NCBI GenBank assembly: GCA_041608535.1
Contig: JBFISM010000044.1
Span: forward strand, 1 to 23,643
DNA length: 23,643 nucleotides
Source: JBFISM01 sp041608535
Lineage (GTDB): Bacteria > Actinomycetota > Acidimicrobiia > Spongiisociales > UBA5794
Direction of reading: 5' to 3'
Under the pieces are notes generated by a model. It had not been told where the DNA came from. It did not search any database and saw only the letters and a list, made by a program, of their open reading frames with translations. Each line of letters opens with the position of its first letter. Position 1 is the first letter of the stretch. Both the position numbers and the translations under genes were made by a program. Below, piece after piece: positions 6,811 through 15,574 of the stretch.

Positions 6811-7974
6811 GTGTCACAGGGGACCATCAGTCACATCACGTCCGATGCGGAGAGGGAGCGGAGGTACACCGCGCTGCGGGAGGCCATGACGGCGAACGGC
6901 CTCGAGGCGCTCGTCATCTGTAGCCGGGGCGACGAGTTCGTTCGGGGTCGGGTGCAGTATGTGAGCGACATCTTCCAATGGGCCGGCCGGGGCTTTGTGG
7001 TGTTACCTCTCAAGGGCGATGCGACCTTCGTCGTTGATCCTCTGTGGGGGCTCGGCTACGCCATGCTCGGCGGGTGGCTCAGCGACTACCGGATGCCGGA
7101 GATCGCAGGCACCGAAATCGGTGCCGTGCTCAGCGACCACGGCTTGGCGTCGGCGTCGATCGGAGTGGTCGGGCTCGCCGACATAACCGCCGTCAACGAT
7201 TACAACGAGATGACGGCTGCCCTCCCCAATGCCGACTGGCAAGACGCCACCGACCTGTTCGACGACGTCCGCGCCATCAAGAGCGATGAGGAGATCGAGG
7301 CGACCCGGGAGACCGGGCGGATCCTCCGCCGTGTCTTCGCCGCCCTCGAGGCGGAGATCCGGCCCGGCGTGCAGGAGATCGATGTGCTTGCCGAGGCGCA
7401 CCGACTAGCCCGTCAGCTCGGCTGTGTCGAGGGGATCGCCCTCATGGGGCGGGCTCCTTTCCGGTCCTTCACCCCAGGCACGAGAGGTGTCATCGAGGAG
7501 GACGACGTCATTGTCATCGACCTGGAGTGGGGCGGCCCATCCGGGTACTGGGTCGAGCTGCGCCGGGTGTACAGCTTCAAGCCGCCCACCGACAAGCAGA
7601 AGGCGTATTGGGACACTCGGATCGAGAGCTTTGCCGCCTGTGTCGATGCGATGAAGGCCGGCGAGTCATCCGAAACCATCCTCGCCGCCCGAGACGCGGT
7701 GTACGCAAAACACGGTCAGTCCGCAGAAGGGGTAATCGCCTACACGGCCCACGGCATCGGCGTCGATTCCCTGGAGCCGCCGTGGGTGCCGGGCAAGGAG
7801 CGGGTGATGCAGGAGGGAATGATGATCAACCTCCATCCCAGCATCAAGTTCGCGGATCCCGAAGAAGGCGCAGCGCTGGGTGGGATCTCCATCGCCGACA
7901 ACGTGCTGGTGACTGCCACCGGCGGTGAGCGCATCACCGACCAAGTCGACGAGTGGATCATCCTGGATTCCTGA
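6811..7974 (+). CDS. M24 peptidase/creatinase-family hydrolase (copy 1)
   Basis: 387 residues, GTG start with GGAGG five bases upstream. It has the two-part architecture of the M24 'pita-bread' family: a creatinase-type N-domain (residues ~15-160) and a catalytic domain (~165-380). Positions that hold the five metal ligands in prolidase and methionine aminopeptidase read Asp237 ('IDLEWGG'), Glu249 ('GYWVEL' for the usual 'GY-x-SD'), His314 ('TAHGIG'), His342 ('NLHPS' for 'EPG') and Ala362 ('IADN' for 'IED'). A canonical dinuclear metallopeptidase site is therefore not expected, and the enzyme may be closer to creatinase, which hydrolyses a C-N bond without metal. It is about 63% identical (hand count) to the product of 17443-18603. 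The next gene starts 25 bases downstream. It is preceded by operator A. Substrate unknown. Confidence 0.9.
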   Translation: MSQGTISHITSDAERERRYTALREAMTANGLEALVICSRGDEFVRGRVQYVSDIFQWAGRGFVVLPLKGDATFVVDPLWGLGYAMLGGWLSDYRMPEIAGTEIGAVLSDHGLASASIGVVGLADITAVNDYNEMTAALPNADWQDATDLFDDVRAIKSDEEIEATRETGRILRRVFAALEAEIRPGVQEIDVLAEAHRLARQLGCVEGIALMGRAPFRSFTPGTRGVIEEDDVIVIDLEWGGPSGYWVELRRVYSFKPPTDKQKAYWDTRIESFAACVDAMKAGESSETILAARDAVYAKHGQSAEGVIAYTAHGIGVDSLEPPWVPGKERVMQEGMMINLHPSIKFADPEEGAALGGISIADNVLVTATGGERITDQVDEWIILDS

Positions 7975-7999
7975 GCCCGGCGCCTGGATCGGTCGCACG

Positions 8000-9100
8000 A
8001 TGAGCGACCGATCCGTGTGCGTCGCCGTCGTCGGTGCGGCGCCCGGGGGCTTCGGAGCTCGCGCCCACATCCCCGGAATCCAAGCGACGGAGGGCGTCGA
8101 GCTCGTTGCCGTGGCGACCGCCCACGACGAGACTGCACGGACCGCCGCCGAGCGCTGGGGTGTGCCCAGGTGGTACGGCGGCATCGACGGCCTGCTCGCC
8201 GATGACGAGGTCGAGATCGTCACAATCGCGGTACGGCCACGGATGCATCACCCTCTGGCAATAGCGGCGATCGAAGCCGGTAAGGCGGTGTACTGCGAGT
8301 GGCCACTTGCCCTCGGCACGATCGAGGCCGTCGAGATGGCCACCGCTGCGGCAGCGCACGGCGTTGCCACTGCGGTAGGTCTCCAGGGTCGGTTCGTCCC
8401 CGAGATGGTTCACCTCCGGGACCTCGTTGCGGCGGGATACATCGGTCGGCCGCTCTCCTTCGAGGTCTCGCAACAGCTGAGCCGCTTCGTCGTCCCCGAG
8501 CCGAAGGCGTGGCTGGCACACGAGAACGAGGCGAGCGGAGCGCTGTTCGTGGCCTCCGCCCATGTCATAGATGGCGTCCGCTTCGTGCTCGGCGACATCG
8601 AATCGCTCGGCGGTGTGCGGGCGACGCTCCACGTTCACGATCAGTACGCCGACTCCGGCAGGCCATTCGAATGGACGGCATCGGACACCGTCCGCTATGT
8701 GGCCCGGACTGCCGACGGACAGATCGGCTCACTTGCGGCGTCGAACATCACCGCGCCGCCACTCGGTTTCGCACTCCGTGTCTTCGGGGACGAAGGACTC
8801 ATCGGAGCCACCGCGCCTGGCTACTACCAGTTCACCCCCATGACGATTCTCGGGGGTCCTGCCGGCGGCGACATCGAGACGATCCCGGTGCCTGCCGAGT
8901 TGCGCCGAGGCGTCGATCTCCCCGAGGACCATCACGGCGTCAACGTCGGGCGGGCGGTAGCCGCCTTCGCGAACGCGCTGCACTCAGACGTGGCGTTCGC
9001 GCCCGCCTTTGACGATGGGGTCGGCCTCCACCGGATACTCGACGCGGTCATCCGTTCTTCGGACGAGGGACGCTGGGTCGAGGTGGCAGAAGCGGGCTAA
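8000..9100 (+). CDS. Gfo/Idh/MocA-family oxidoreductase
   Basis: 366 residues from ATG 8000; an in-frame start further upstream would overlap the previous gene and adds nothing family-like. The N-terminal Rossmann fold begins 'VAVVGAAPGGFG' (residues 8-19) with a glycine-rich NAD(P) loop. The C-terminal half is the alpha/beta domain typical of sugar and inositol dehydrogenases. The usual catalytic 'EKP' motif reads 'CEWPLA', with Trp101 in place of Lys; this variant is known from the Gal80-like branch, so either a different catalytic scheme or a non-enzymatic sensing role is possible. It lies 25 bases behind the M24 gene and is probably co-transcribed. Its stop codon overlaps, tail to tail by 4 bases, the end of the minus-strand regulator gene. 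Substrate unknown. Confidence 0.88.
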   Translation: MSDRSVCVAVVGAAPGGFGARAHIPGIQATEGVELVAVATAHDETARTAAERWGVPRWYGGIDGLLADDEVEIVTIAVRPRMHHPLAIAAIEAGKAVYCEWPLALGTIEAVEMATAAAAHGVATAVGLQGRFVPEMVHLRDLVAAGYIGRPLSFEVSQQLSRFVVPEPKAWLAHENEASGALFVASAHVIDGVRFVLGDIESLGGVRATLHVHDQYADSGRPFEWTASDTVRYVARTADGQIGSLAASNITAPPLGFALRVFGDEGLIGATAPGYYQFTPMTILGGPAGGDIETIPVPAELRRGVDLPEDHHGVNVGRAVAAFANALHSDVAFAPAFDDGVGLHRILDAVIRSSDEGRWVEVAEAG

Positions 9101-9798
9101 CTGTCCCCGGGCGCCGCCATCCGGGCCGCCTGGGCACGCTCCCAGGCATCGTCAATGTGCTCGATGATGAGGCGGCGCGCTTCGTCAACATCACGACCGA
9201 GGACGGCCTCGACGATGGCCTCGTGGTTGGGCCCCGGATCCGTGGGCTCATGTGTCGGCGTGGTCAGGTTCACCAGTAACCGCAGCTTGTTGGAGATGAT
9301 GTCAGCCCAGGTGCGCGCCAGGGGCTTGTGGTCGGCGAGGACATACAGGTGGGCGTGGAAGTCGATGTCACTCTGGGCGATGGCAACCGAGTCCGCTCGT
9401 GCGATTGCCTCGTTGAGCCTGTCCACCGCCTCTCGCAGGCTCGCCTCACTCGCCTCGTCGAGCTTCTCGATTGCGAGCTCCGCAGCGTACGGCTCCACGA
9501 GCCTGCGCAGGCTGTAGATCTCGTCGACAGTCCGCTCGTCCGGGTTGGTGATGAACTTGCCTCGCCGAGGCACGTTTTCCACGAGACCGTCGCCCTCGAG
9601 CAGCGCCAATGCCTCCCGGAGCGGGCCGCGGCTCATCCCGAACTCCCTGGCCAGCGCCGCCTCGTAGAGCCGCTCTCCGGGGGCGAACTTCCCGGCGAAG
9701 ATCGACGCCTTGAGCGCATCGGCCGCAGTATCGACCAGCGTCGGTGCCACGAGCTGGTCCATGCCGAGGTGGCTGTAGGTGTCCTCTCCCGACTTCAC
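9097..9798 (-). CDS. GntR/FCD-family transcriptional regulator
   Basis: 233 residues from GTG 9798 (AGGA upstream); ATG 9762 is an alternative start. The N-terminal winged helix-turn-helix spans residues ~20-85, with the GntR signature 'PGERLYEAALAREFGMSRG'. The C-terminal all-helical FCD domain (~92-225) keeps the metal/effector ligands Asp144, His148 ('D-x-D-F-H-x-H'), His192 and His214. This subfamily typically represses catabolic operons and releases DNA on binding an organic acid. The gene is the last of the seven-gene minus-strand operon, 15 bases after the cyclic amidohydrolase gene, which fits autoregulation of the pathway. The palindromes at 6753, 16639, 16725 and 23233 are candidate binding sites; this pairing is inference. 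Confidence 0.93.
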   Translation of the reverse strand: MKSGEDTYSHLGMDQLVAPTLVDTAADALKASIFAGKFAPGERLYEAALAREFGMSRGPLREALALLEGDGLVENVPRRGKFITNPDERTVDEIYSLRRLVEPYAAELAIEKLDEASEASLREAVDRLNEAIARADSVAIAQSDIDFHAHLYVLADHKPLARTWADIISNKLRLLVNLTTPTHEPTDPGPNHEAIVEAVLGRDVDEARRLIIEHIDDAWERAQAARMAAPGDS

Positions 9799-9813
9799 GT
9801 CGTCCGTTTCCTC

Positions 9814-11169
9814 TCAGACGCTTCGTACCGGGCGCACGAACCGGCCGCCTGACGCTTCGTGCATCACCCCGTCCACCTGGACGGTGCGGCCCCGCACCAT
9901 GGTGCGGCGAATCCGGCCCTCCAACTGCATGCCGTCGTATGGCACGCCGACGCGCCCGGCCTTGCTGGCGAACGTGTCGATGTCAAGCGTAGTTGTGGTC
10001 CCCGGATCCCAAAACACCAGATCGGCATCGGCCCCCGGGCTGATCGTGCCCTTGCGCGGGTAGAGGCCGAACCGCCGCGCTGGTGCGTCGGTGATCAGCG
10101 AGACCGCTCTGGTGAACGGCAGCTCGCCGCGCATCGCGGCATCGAGCACCACGGGCACCATCGTCTCCACGCCGGGCAACCCCTGCGGAGCGTCGGCATA
10201 GGCTGCCGCAGCCTTTTCCTCCGGGGTGAACGGGGCATGGTCGCTGGCCACGACCTGGATCTGATCGCTCTCCAGCGCCTTCCACAGGGCCCGGGTATCC
10301 GCAGCCGGTCGGAGCGGAGGCGCCACCTTCACGTACGACCCGTGCCGCTCGATCATCTCCTCATCGAAGATCAGGTAATGGGGGCACGTCTCGCCTGTCA
10401 TATCGGCACCGGCCGCCCGAGCCCCCTGGAGAGCCCGCACCGACTGCGCCGATGTCATGTGGGCGACATGAGTCCGTGCCCCGGTCGCCTCGGCGATGGC
10501 GCCGACCAGCGCCACCTCGGCCGCCTCCACGATCGGTGGCCGTGCGGGGCGGCCACCGGGCAGCTCGATGCGCGAGAAGTACTCGATGAGCCGCTGGTTC
10601 TCTGCGTGAACGGTGGTCAGCGCTCCCGTTGGCGAGATCGACTCGAGCGCCAGATACAGCTCGTCCTCGGCGGCTGTGGCCAGCCCGATGAACTCGTCTG
10701 CCCGGGCCGGCGGCGGAGAGTGGGTGAAGATCTTGAACGCCACGGCTCCAGCGGCGAGCAGTGCCTCGGCCTGGGAGGTCGACGTCACCACACCCCCGGC
10801 AAACAGCCCGAAGTCGACGTGACACTCGGCTTCGCCCAACGTGCGTCGGGCGGCGATGACCTCGGGAGTGGCCGCCGGTGGATTCGAGATCGGCATCTCC
10901 AGCACCGTCGTGACGCCACCGAAGGCGGCCGCCTTGGTTTCGGTGGCGAACGTACCGCGCTCGGGATGGCTCGGCGCTCGACAGTGGAAGTGCACATCCA
11001 CCGCACCAGGCAGCACCCGCAGCCCGGAAGCGTCGATGACCTCGCCTGCTCTGCTCAGTGAGCCCGGCGGGGCGAGCTCGGCGATCATGCCGTTCTCGAT
11101 GCCGACGTCGAGCGGCGTCTCTGCGCCATCCGTCACGACCGTGCCGTTGATCACCGAGATGTCGAGCAC
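9814..11169 (-). CDS. Hydantoinase/allantoinase-like cyclic amidohydrolase
   Basis: 451 residues; GTG start with AGGAGG four bases upstream. It belongs to the dihydroorotase/allantoinase/hydantoinase branch of the amidohydrolase superfamily. The metal site is complete: 'VDVHFH' (His60, His62), the carboxylatable Lys146 ('AFKIFTH'), His188 ('VHAEN'), His237 ('VAHMTS') and Asp310 ('ASDHAPF'). 'TCPHYL' and 'KVAPPLR' are typical of the allantoinase/hydantoinase subgroup. Such enzymes open cyclic amides or ureides to N-carbamoyl acids. It lies between the lyase gene (14-base gap) and the regulator gene (15 bases). With no pyrimidine biosynthesis genes nearby, a catabolic role is likely. The exact substrate (allantoin, a hydantoin, a dihydropyrimidine or another ring) cannot be read from the sequence. 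Confidence 0.9.
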   Translation of the reverse strand: MLDISVINGTVVTDGAETPLDVGIENGMIAELAPPGSLSRAGEVIDASGLRVLPGAVDVHFHCRAPSHPERGTFATETKAAAFGGVTTVLEMPISNPPAATPEVIAARRTLGEAECHVDFGLFAGGVVTSTSQAEALLAAGAVAFKIFTHSPPPARADEFIGLATAAEDELYLALESISPTGALTTVHAENQRLIEYFSRIELPGGRPARPPIVEAAEVALVGAIAEATGARTHVAHMTSAQSVRALQGARAAGADMTGETCPHYLIFDEEMIERHGSYVKVAPPLRPAADTRALWKALESDQIQVVASDHAPFTPEEKAAAAYADAPQGLPGVETMVPVVLDAAMRGELPFTRAVSLITDAPARRFGLYPRKGTISPGADADLVFWDPGTTTTLDIDTFASKAGRVGVPYDGMQLEGRIRRTMVRGRTVQVDGVMHEASGGRFVRPVRSV

Positions 11170-11183
11170 TCGTCCTCCTGATT

Positions 11184-12077
11184 TCAGGCAGCGGCTGTTC
11201 CCAGTTCGTCCATGAGCTCGGCCAGTCCTGCGAGCGTTGCCGCATCGGCCACCGCAGCCGGCTGCCGCACCGCAGGGCCGGCCATCGCACCCCGGCGCAC
11301 GTAGAGGTGTTTGCGGATGCTGAGGGACATCGGCTGCTGCGCCTCGAACTGGATGAGGGGCAGGTAGCGCTTGAAGAGGTGTCTCGCCTCGGCCATGGCA
11401 CCGCTGCGGTGGAGGCGGAAAAGGCGCACCAGGATCTCCGGATAGCCGAAACCCGTCATCGTCCCCGAGGCGCCTCGATTGAGCTCGTCGAGAAACGCCA
11501 CTCCTCCCAGGCCGCCGTAGACCTTTGCGCTGTCGCCCACCAGCTCCACCAGCGACGCCACCTTTGGCGGCGTCGCCGGATCCTCCAGCTTGATGGCGTT
11601 CGCTTGAGGAATGTCCCTGGTGAGCTCCGCCATCAGCTCCGCCGACATGTACGTGCCGCTCTGCGCCGGGTGGTCCTGGATCACGATCTCGGTCGAGGAC
11701 GCCTCGGCGACCTTCTCGTAGAAGGCTCGCACCGCCGCCGGGTTCGGCTTGGCGAGCCGAGGCGGAGAGATCAGTGCCGCATCCGCCCCGGCGTTTCCGG
11801 CCCGACGTGTCAGCTCGGCGGTGCCCACGGCACTCGGGAACGTGGTGCCGGCCACGATCGCAACACGCCCGTCGACGGCGTCGACGAATCTCTCCAGCAC
11901 TGCACCACGCTCGTCTTCGAGCAGCTTGTGCGCCTCTCCCATGACGCCGAGCACGAGGAGCCCGGTCACCTCGAGCCCGACGAAGAAGTCGGCGAGGCGA
12001 TCTACCGAGTCGAGATCGAGCGAGCCGTCTTCTCGGAAGGGGGTCGGTGAGACCGCATAGACGCCGTCGGCGAGCAT
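11184..12077 (-). CDS. DapA/NAL-family lyase or aldolase, atypical
   Basis: 297 residues from ATG 12077, which lies one base after the TGA of the upstream gene (TGA-C-ATG), so translation is probably coupled. An in-frame start at 12167 would overlap that gene by 90 bases and adds no family sequence. It is a TIM-barrel member of the dihydrodipicolinate synthase/N-acetylneuraminate lyase family, with Schiff-base Lys163 ('NAIKLED') and 'GVMGE' (residues 44-48) in place of the usual 'GTTGE'. The catalytic tyrosine of the 'YN-x-P' motif is replaced by Gln134 ('IQDHP'). It is therefore unlikely to be a true DapA; cleavage or formation of a 2-keto acid in the pathway of this operon is more likely. 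Class is well supported; reaction unknown. Confidence 0.88.
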   Translation of the reverse strand: MLADGVYAVSPTPFREDGSLDLDSVDRLADFFVGLEVTGLLVLGVMGEAHKLLEDERGAVLERFVDAVDGRVAIVAGTTFPSAVGTAELTRRAGNAGADAALISPPRLAKPNPAAVRAFYEKVAEASSTEIVIQDHPAQSGTYMSAELMAELTRDIPQANAIKLEDPATPPKVASLVELVGDSAKVYGGLGGVAFLDELNRGASGTMTGFGYPEILVRLFRLHRSGAMAEARHLFKRYLPLIQFEAQQPMSLSIRKHLYVRRGAMAGPAVRQPAAVADAATLAGLAELMDELGTAAA

Positions 12078-12078
12078 G

Positions 12079-13299
12079 TCACGAGTTACGCGGTGTCGGG
12101 ATCGGCTTGGGGGCCTCGCCAACGCCCTGTGCGTAGCCACCAGAGGCAGAGTGCGCCAAGAAACCACGCACGTACACCTGATCCGGAGCGCGCACGTTGT
12201 CCAGATCCGCTCCCGGATCGCCGTCGAGCACTACCACGTCCGCGGTCTTGCCGACCTCCAGCGTGCCCAAGGCCTGATCCAGCTCGAGCAGCTGTGCCGC
12301 ACGGATAGTGATGGAACGAAGCGCGTCGTAGTTGTCCTGGCAGACGCCGACCTCGACCATGAACTTCAGCTCCTCGACGATCTCGTTGTGAGGTACGACT
12401 GGGCTGCCAGCATCGGTCCCGAACACGATCGGGATACCCGCCTCCGCCGCTGCCTTGTTGCCGGCGAAGCGGGAGGCATCGTTGACCTGGGCGATGCGGC
12501 GGTCGACCTCGTGCTGCGGCATACCCCACTCCAGCCCACGCTGTGCCTGGAGCACGAGCGGCGAGAACGTGGTGACGATTGGCGTGCCCCGGTCGAGGAG
12601 GAGCTTGATCGTGTCGTCTGTCATCGACCCGCCATGCTCGACACAGTCGACCCCCGCCTTGACCACGCGGCTGATCGCCTCGTCGAAGGTGGCGTGTGCG
12701 GTCACTTTGAGGCCGTTCATGTGGGCCTCGTCCACCATGGCCTCGAGTTCTTCCATGGTGAACTGGACGAGTTCGTGCGAGCCCATGATCTTGATCCACT
12801 CAGCGCCGAGCTTGAACTGTTCGCGGACCGCTCGACGGCAGTCGTCTACACCGTCGGCCTCACGGCAACACCACCAGGTGTGCCCGCCGGTGGTTGCGAT
12901 CGCCCGGCCATTGATGAGCAGACGAGCCCAAGGGATGATGCCCTCTTCGATCCCACGTTTGGCGTATTGGTTCGACTCGTTCATACCGAGATCACGCATG
13001 GTGGTGACACCGGCCGACAGCGCCTTGCGGATGTTCATGCCGGCTTTGAGAGCGGAGATCGCTGCCGGCTCCTCCGCCTGCACCTTCAGGTCGTGGATGC
13101 CATCCCAGCCCAGGTGGGCGTGGCTGTTGGTGAAGCCGGGGACGAGATACTTGCCGCTGACGTCGACGACGTTGTCGCCGGGTGCGACGTCTACGGCCCC
13201 GATCTCGGTGATCTTCTCATCTTCTATGACGATCGACGCTTGCTGGTTGGGGCCTCCATCCAGGTCGACGATGTTCCCGCCGCTCAAAACGGTCCGCAC
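12079..13299 (-). CDS. Prolidase/imidazolonepropionase-like amidohydrolase
   Basis: 406 residues; GTG start behind AGGAGG (spacing 4). A metal-dependent amidohydrolase with all expected residues: His60 and His62 ('NSHAHLG'), carboxylatable Lys170 ('EWIKIMGS'), His202 ('VTAHAT'), His222 ('CVEHGG') and Asp296 ('FGTDAG'). The overall layout, with 'VPGFTNSHAH' and 'GKTADVVVLDGDP' near the end, matches the group that contains Xaa-Pro/Xaa-Arg dipeptidases and many uncharacterised N-acyl or carbamate hydrolases. No signal peptide, so cytoplasmic. It lies between the hydroxyacid dehydrogenase gene (45-base gap) and the coupled lyase gene. The operon thus encodes two different amidohydrolases, which suggests successive C-N bond cleavages. 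Substrate not predictable. Confidence 0.88.
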   Translation of the reverse strand: MRTVLSGGNIVDLDGGPNQQASIVIEDEKITEIGAVDVAPGDNVVDVSGKYLVPGFTNSHAHLGWDGIHDLKVQAEEPAAISALKAGMNIRKALSAGVTTMRDLGMNESNQYAKRGIEEGIIPWARLLINGRAIATTGGHTWWCCREADGVDDCRRAVREQFKLGAEWIKIMGSHELVQFTMEELEAMVDEAHMNGLKVTAHATFDEAISRVVKAGVDCVEHGGSMTDDTIKLLLDRGTPIVTTFSPLVLQAQRGLEWGMPQHEVDRRIAQVNDASRFAGNKAAAEAGIPIVFGTDAGSPVVPHNEIVEELKFMVEVGVCQDNYDALRSITIRAAQLLELDQALGTLEVGKTADVVVLDGDPGADLDNVRAPDQVYVRGFLAHSASGGYAQGVGEAPKPIPTPRNS

Positions 13300-13344
13300 G
13301 GTTCCTCCTCGGCTCGTTTCTCGTGTTCTCTCAGTGTTCGTCGA

Positions 13345-14307
13345 TTACTCGTTCAGGACATTCGATATGTGCTTCCCCGCCTGCTCCAGCTCCCACGCCA
13401 GGCTGACCCCAATCGGAATGCCCGCGGTGTGAGGGGTGAGGATCGTGTTCGGCGTGTTGAGTAGAGGGCTGTCCGGCTGCAACGGCTCATGTTGGAAGAC
13501 GTCGAGGGCGGCCCCGGCCAGGTGCCCAGACTCGAGGGCAGCCACCAGTGCGTCCTCATCGACCAAGCGGCCTCGGGCGGTGTTGACGAAGAACGACCCG
13601 GGCGGCATCAGCCCGAACTCGCGAGCTCCCATCATCTTGTCGGTCTCCGCATCGAACCGGTTGTGCAGCGATACGCAACGCGATGCGGCGAGCAGCTCAT
13701 CGAACGGCAGGTACCGCACACCCAGCGCTTGCTCTTCGTCGGCCGAGAGCCTGTTTCGCTTCGTGTACACGACATCGCTTTCAAATGCCACCAGCCGCTT
13801 TGCCACCTCGAGGCCGATCTTGCCGAGGCCGACCAGGCCGATCGTCTGACCGTAGAGCCCCTCGAAGCGATCCAGTCCCACCCAGTTGTATGCGTACGAC
13901 TCCTGGGTGGTGAGCTCCGGCGTCATCCCGTCGACCATGATCCCGGCGCGGAAGCGGTCGGAGGCGATTCCGAGCCTCTTGAAGACGGCACAGATCATCA
14001 TCACGGCGTGTTCGGCCACGCTGATCAGCGCCGGCGATTCGACTGAGCGGAGCGTGATGCCGCGTTCGGTGGCCGAGTCAGTGATCGCACCGTCGCCCGA
14101 GTCGAGCTTGACGATCACCTCTGCGTTCGGGGCCCGCGCCAGCAGCGCATCGTCGATGTCATTTCGCCAATTGACGAGTGCTGTCACTTCGGCGGGATCG
14201 TCACCGGCCGGCAGTGAGATCACGCTGGATCCGTCTGGCAAGGCCGCCTCCAGAGCGGCTACCTGCTCCCGCTCGAACTCGTCAGCGAGCGCTACGACAA
14301 TGCCCAT
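13345..14307 (-). CDS. D-2-hydroxyacid dehydrogenase
   Basis: 320 residues from ATG 14307, six bases after the stop of the aminotransferase gene. The nucleotide-binding loop 'GLGKIG' spans residues 160-165. The catalytic set is complete: Arg245 ('NTARG'), Glu274 ('DVFQHEPL') and His293 ('TPHTAG'). After beta-strand 2 the sequence reads 'YTKRN' rather than carrying an acidic residue, which suggests a preference for NADP(H); this is inference. The family interconverts 2-keto acids and D-2-hydroxy acids. Placed directly after an aminotransferase, it could reduce (or generate) the keto acid produced from an amino acid intermediate. Confidence 0.92.
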   Translation of the reverse strand: MGIVVALADEFEREQVAALEAALPDGSSVISLPAGDDPAEVTALVNWRNDIDDALLARAPNAEVIVKLDSGDGAITDSATERGITLRSVESPALISVAEHAVMMICAVFKRLGIASDRFRAGIMVDGMTPELTTQESYAYNWVGLDRFEGLYGQTIGLVGLGKIGLEVAKRLVAFESDVVYTKRNRLSADEEQALGVRYLPFDELLAASRCVSLHNRFDAETDKMMGAREFGLMPPGSFFVNTARGRLVDEDALVAALESGHLAGAALDVFQHEPLQPDSPLLNTPNTILTPHTAGIPIGVSLAWELEQAGKHISNVLNE

Positions 14308-14313
14308 GGACCA

Positions 14314-15528
14314 TCAGCCCCCGGTGACCGATCGCCACAGCGCACCGAAGCGCTCGAGCGCCTCGGCGAGCTCGGGGCGTGGTGCCAGATACGAGATGCG
14401 GATGTAACCCTCGCCTTGGCCTTCGCTGAACATCGAGCCCGGGAAGAACAGGATCCCATGATCCTGCAAGCCCTTGGCACAGAAGTCGAAAGAGCTCATC
14501 CCTGCCGGCTTGATGTTGGCGAACACGTAGAAGCCCCCGAGGGGCGGGCCATACGTGAGCCCCAACGAGTCGAACGCCTCGATCATCATCGCCCGTCGCA
14601 GGGAGTACTCCTCCATCATCTCGGCGAGGAAGTCCTGCGGCCCTGTCAGCGCGGCCAACGCGGCGTATTGCGACGGCGTGTTGGCGCAGATCGACAATGA
14701 GTGGCGAGGCTCGAGCGCGGCCCGGATGTAGTCGGCCGGCCCCGCCATGTAGCCCACCCTGAAACCGGTCATCGAATAGGCCTTGGAGAAGCCGTTGATG
14801 GTGACCGTACGCTCCCGCATCCCCGGAAGCGTGCCAAAGCTCACTGGCTCGAAACCGTCGTACACGACCTTCTCGTACAGCTCGTCTGAGATTGCGACGA
14901 GGTCGTTGTCGCCGATGACTTCTGCCAGACCCTCCAGCGTCTGCCGAGTGAGGACGCCGGCGGTCGGGTTGTTCGGCGACACGAGCACGACGAGCTTGGT
15001 CTTGTCGGTGATCGCCGCAGCGACAGCATCGGGCAGCAACTCGAAACCCGTCTCTTCGTAGGTCGGGACCTTGACGGGGATGCCACCCGCCATGTGGATA
15101 TTCGCCTCATACGCCATGTAGTACGGCGAAGCGATGATGACTTCTTCACCGGGATTGACCAAGGTCTGCAGCGTGACCACCATCGACTCCTGTGCCCCCG
15201 CAGTGACGATGATCTCCCGGTCCGGGTCGTAGTCGAGGCCGTTGTCGTTACGGAACTTCTCCGCCAACGCGTCACGAAGCGGCGGCAGACCCCCCGGGGG
15301 TGTATACGTGGTGTGTCCGTCGTCGATGGCCTTCTTGGCCGCCGCGGCGATGTGCGCGGGAACCGGAATGTCGGGCTCACCACGCCCGAGACGGATGATG
15401 TCATCCCGCCCCTCGGCCATCTGCAGGAGCCGGATGAACGCACTCTCGTCGCCGGCTCTGATATTCAGGATGTTCTGCGCCACCGCGTTCCGCAGCGGCG
15501 TCGTGGCGGTTGACGTATCGAGACTCAT
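14314..15528 (-). CDS. Class I aminotransferase (PLP)
   Basis: 404 residues; ATG start with GGAGG eight bases upstream. It is a fold-type I aminotransferase of the AspC/AlaA-like group. The cofactor lysine is Lys249 in 'NGFSKAYSMTG', with Asn187 ('SPNNPTAG'), Asp215 ('AISDELY') and Arg257 ('GFRVGY') in their usual places. The C-terminal 'GYIRISY' supplies the substrate carboxylate-binding arginine. It transfers an amino group between an amino acid and a keto acid in the cytoplasm. Second gene of the minus-strand operon, 46 bases behind the epimerase and 6 ahead of the hydroxyacid dehydrogenase. Substrate unknown. Confidence 0.93.
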   Translation of the reverse strand: MSLDTSTATTPLRNAVAQNILNIRAGDESAFIRLLQMAEGRDDIIRLGRGEPDIPVPAHIAAAAKKAIDDGHTTYTPPGGLPPLRDALAEKFRNDNGLDYDPDREIIVTAGAQESMVVTLQTLVNPGEEVIIASPYYMAYEANIHMAGGIPVKVPTYEETGFELLPDAVAAAITDKTKLVVLVSPNNPTAGVLTRQTLEGLAEVIGDNDLVAISDELYEKVVYDGFEPVSFGTLPGMRERTVTINGFSKAYSMTGFRVGYMAGPADYIRAALEPRHSLSICANTPSQYAALAALTGPQDFLAEMMEEYSLRRAMMIEAFDSLGLTYGPPLGGFYVFANIKPAGMSSFDFCAKGLQDHGILFFPGSMFSEGQGEGYIRISYLAPRPELAEALERFGALWRSVTGG

Positions 15529-15574
15529 ATGAGGGCCTCCGCAGGTCGATCGATGGCTCGGAAACAGTGGAGTG

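Noticed and set aside
12076..13464. Plus-strand open frame of about 460 codons opposite the prolidase-like gene; similar ones at 9859-11061 and 4760-6001.
   Set aside because: Each mirrors a gene with intact catalytic motifs on the other strand and has no family character or ribosome binding site.
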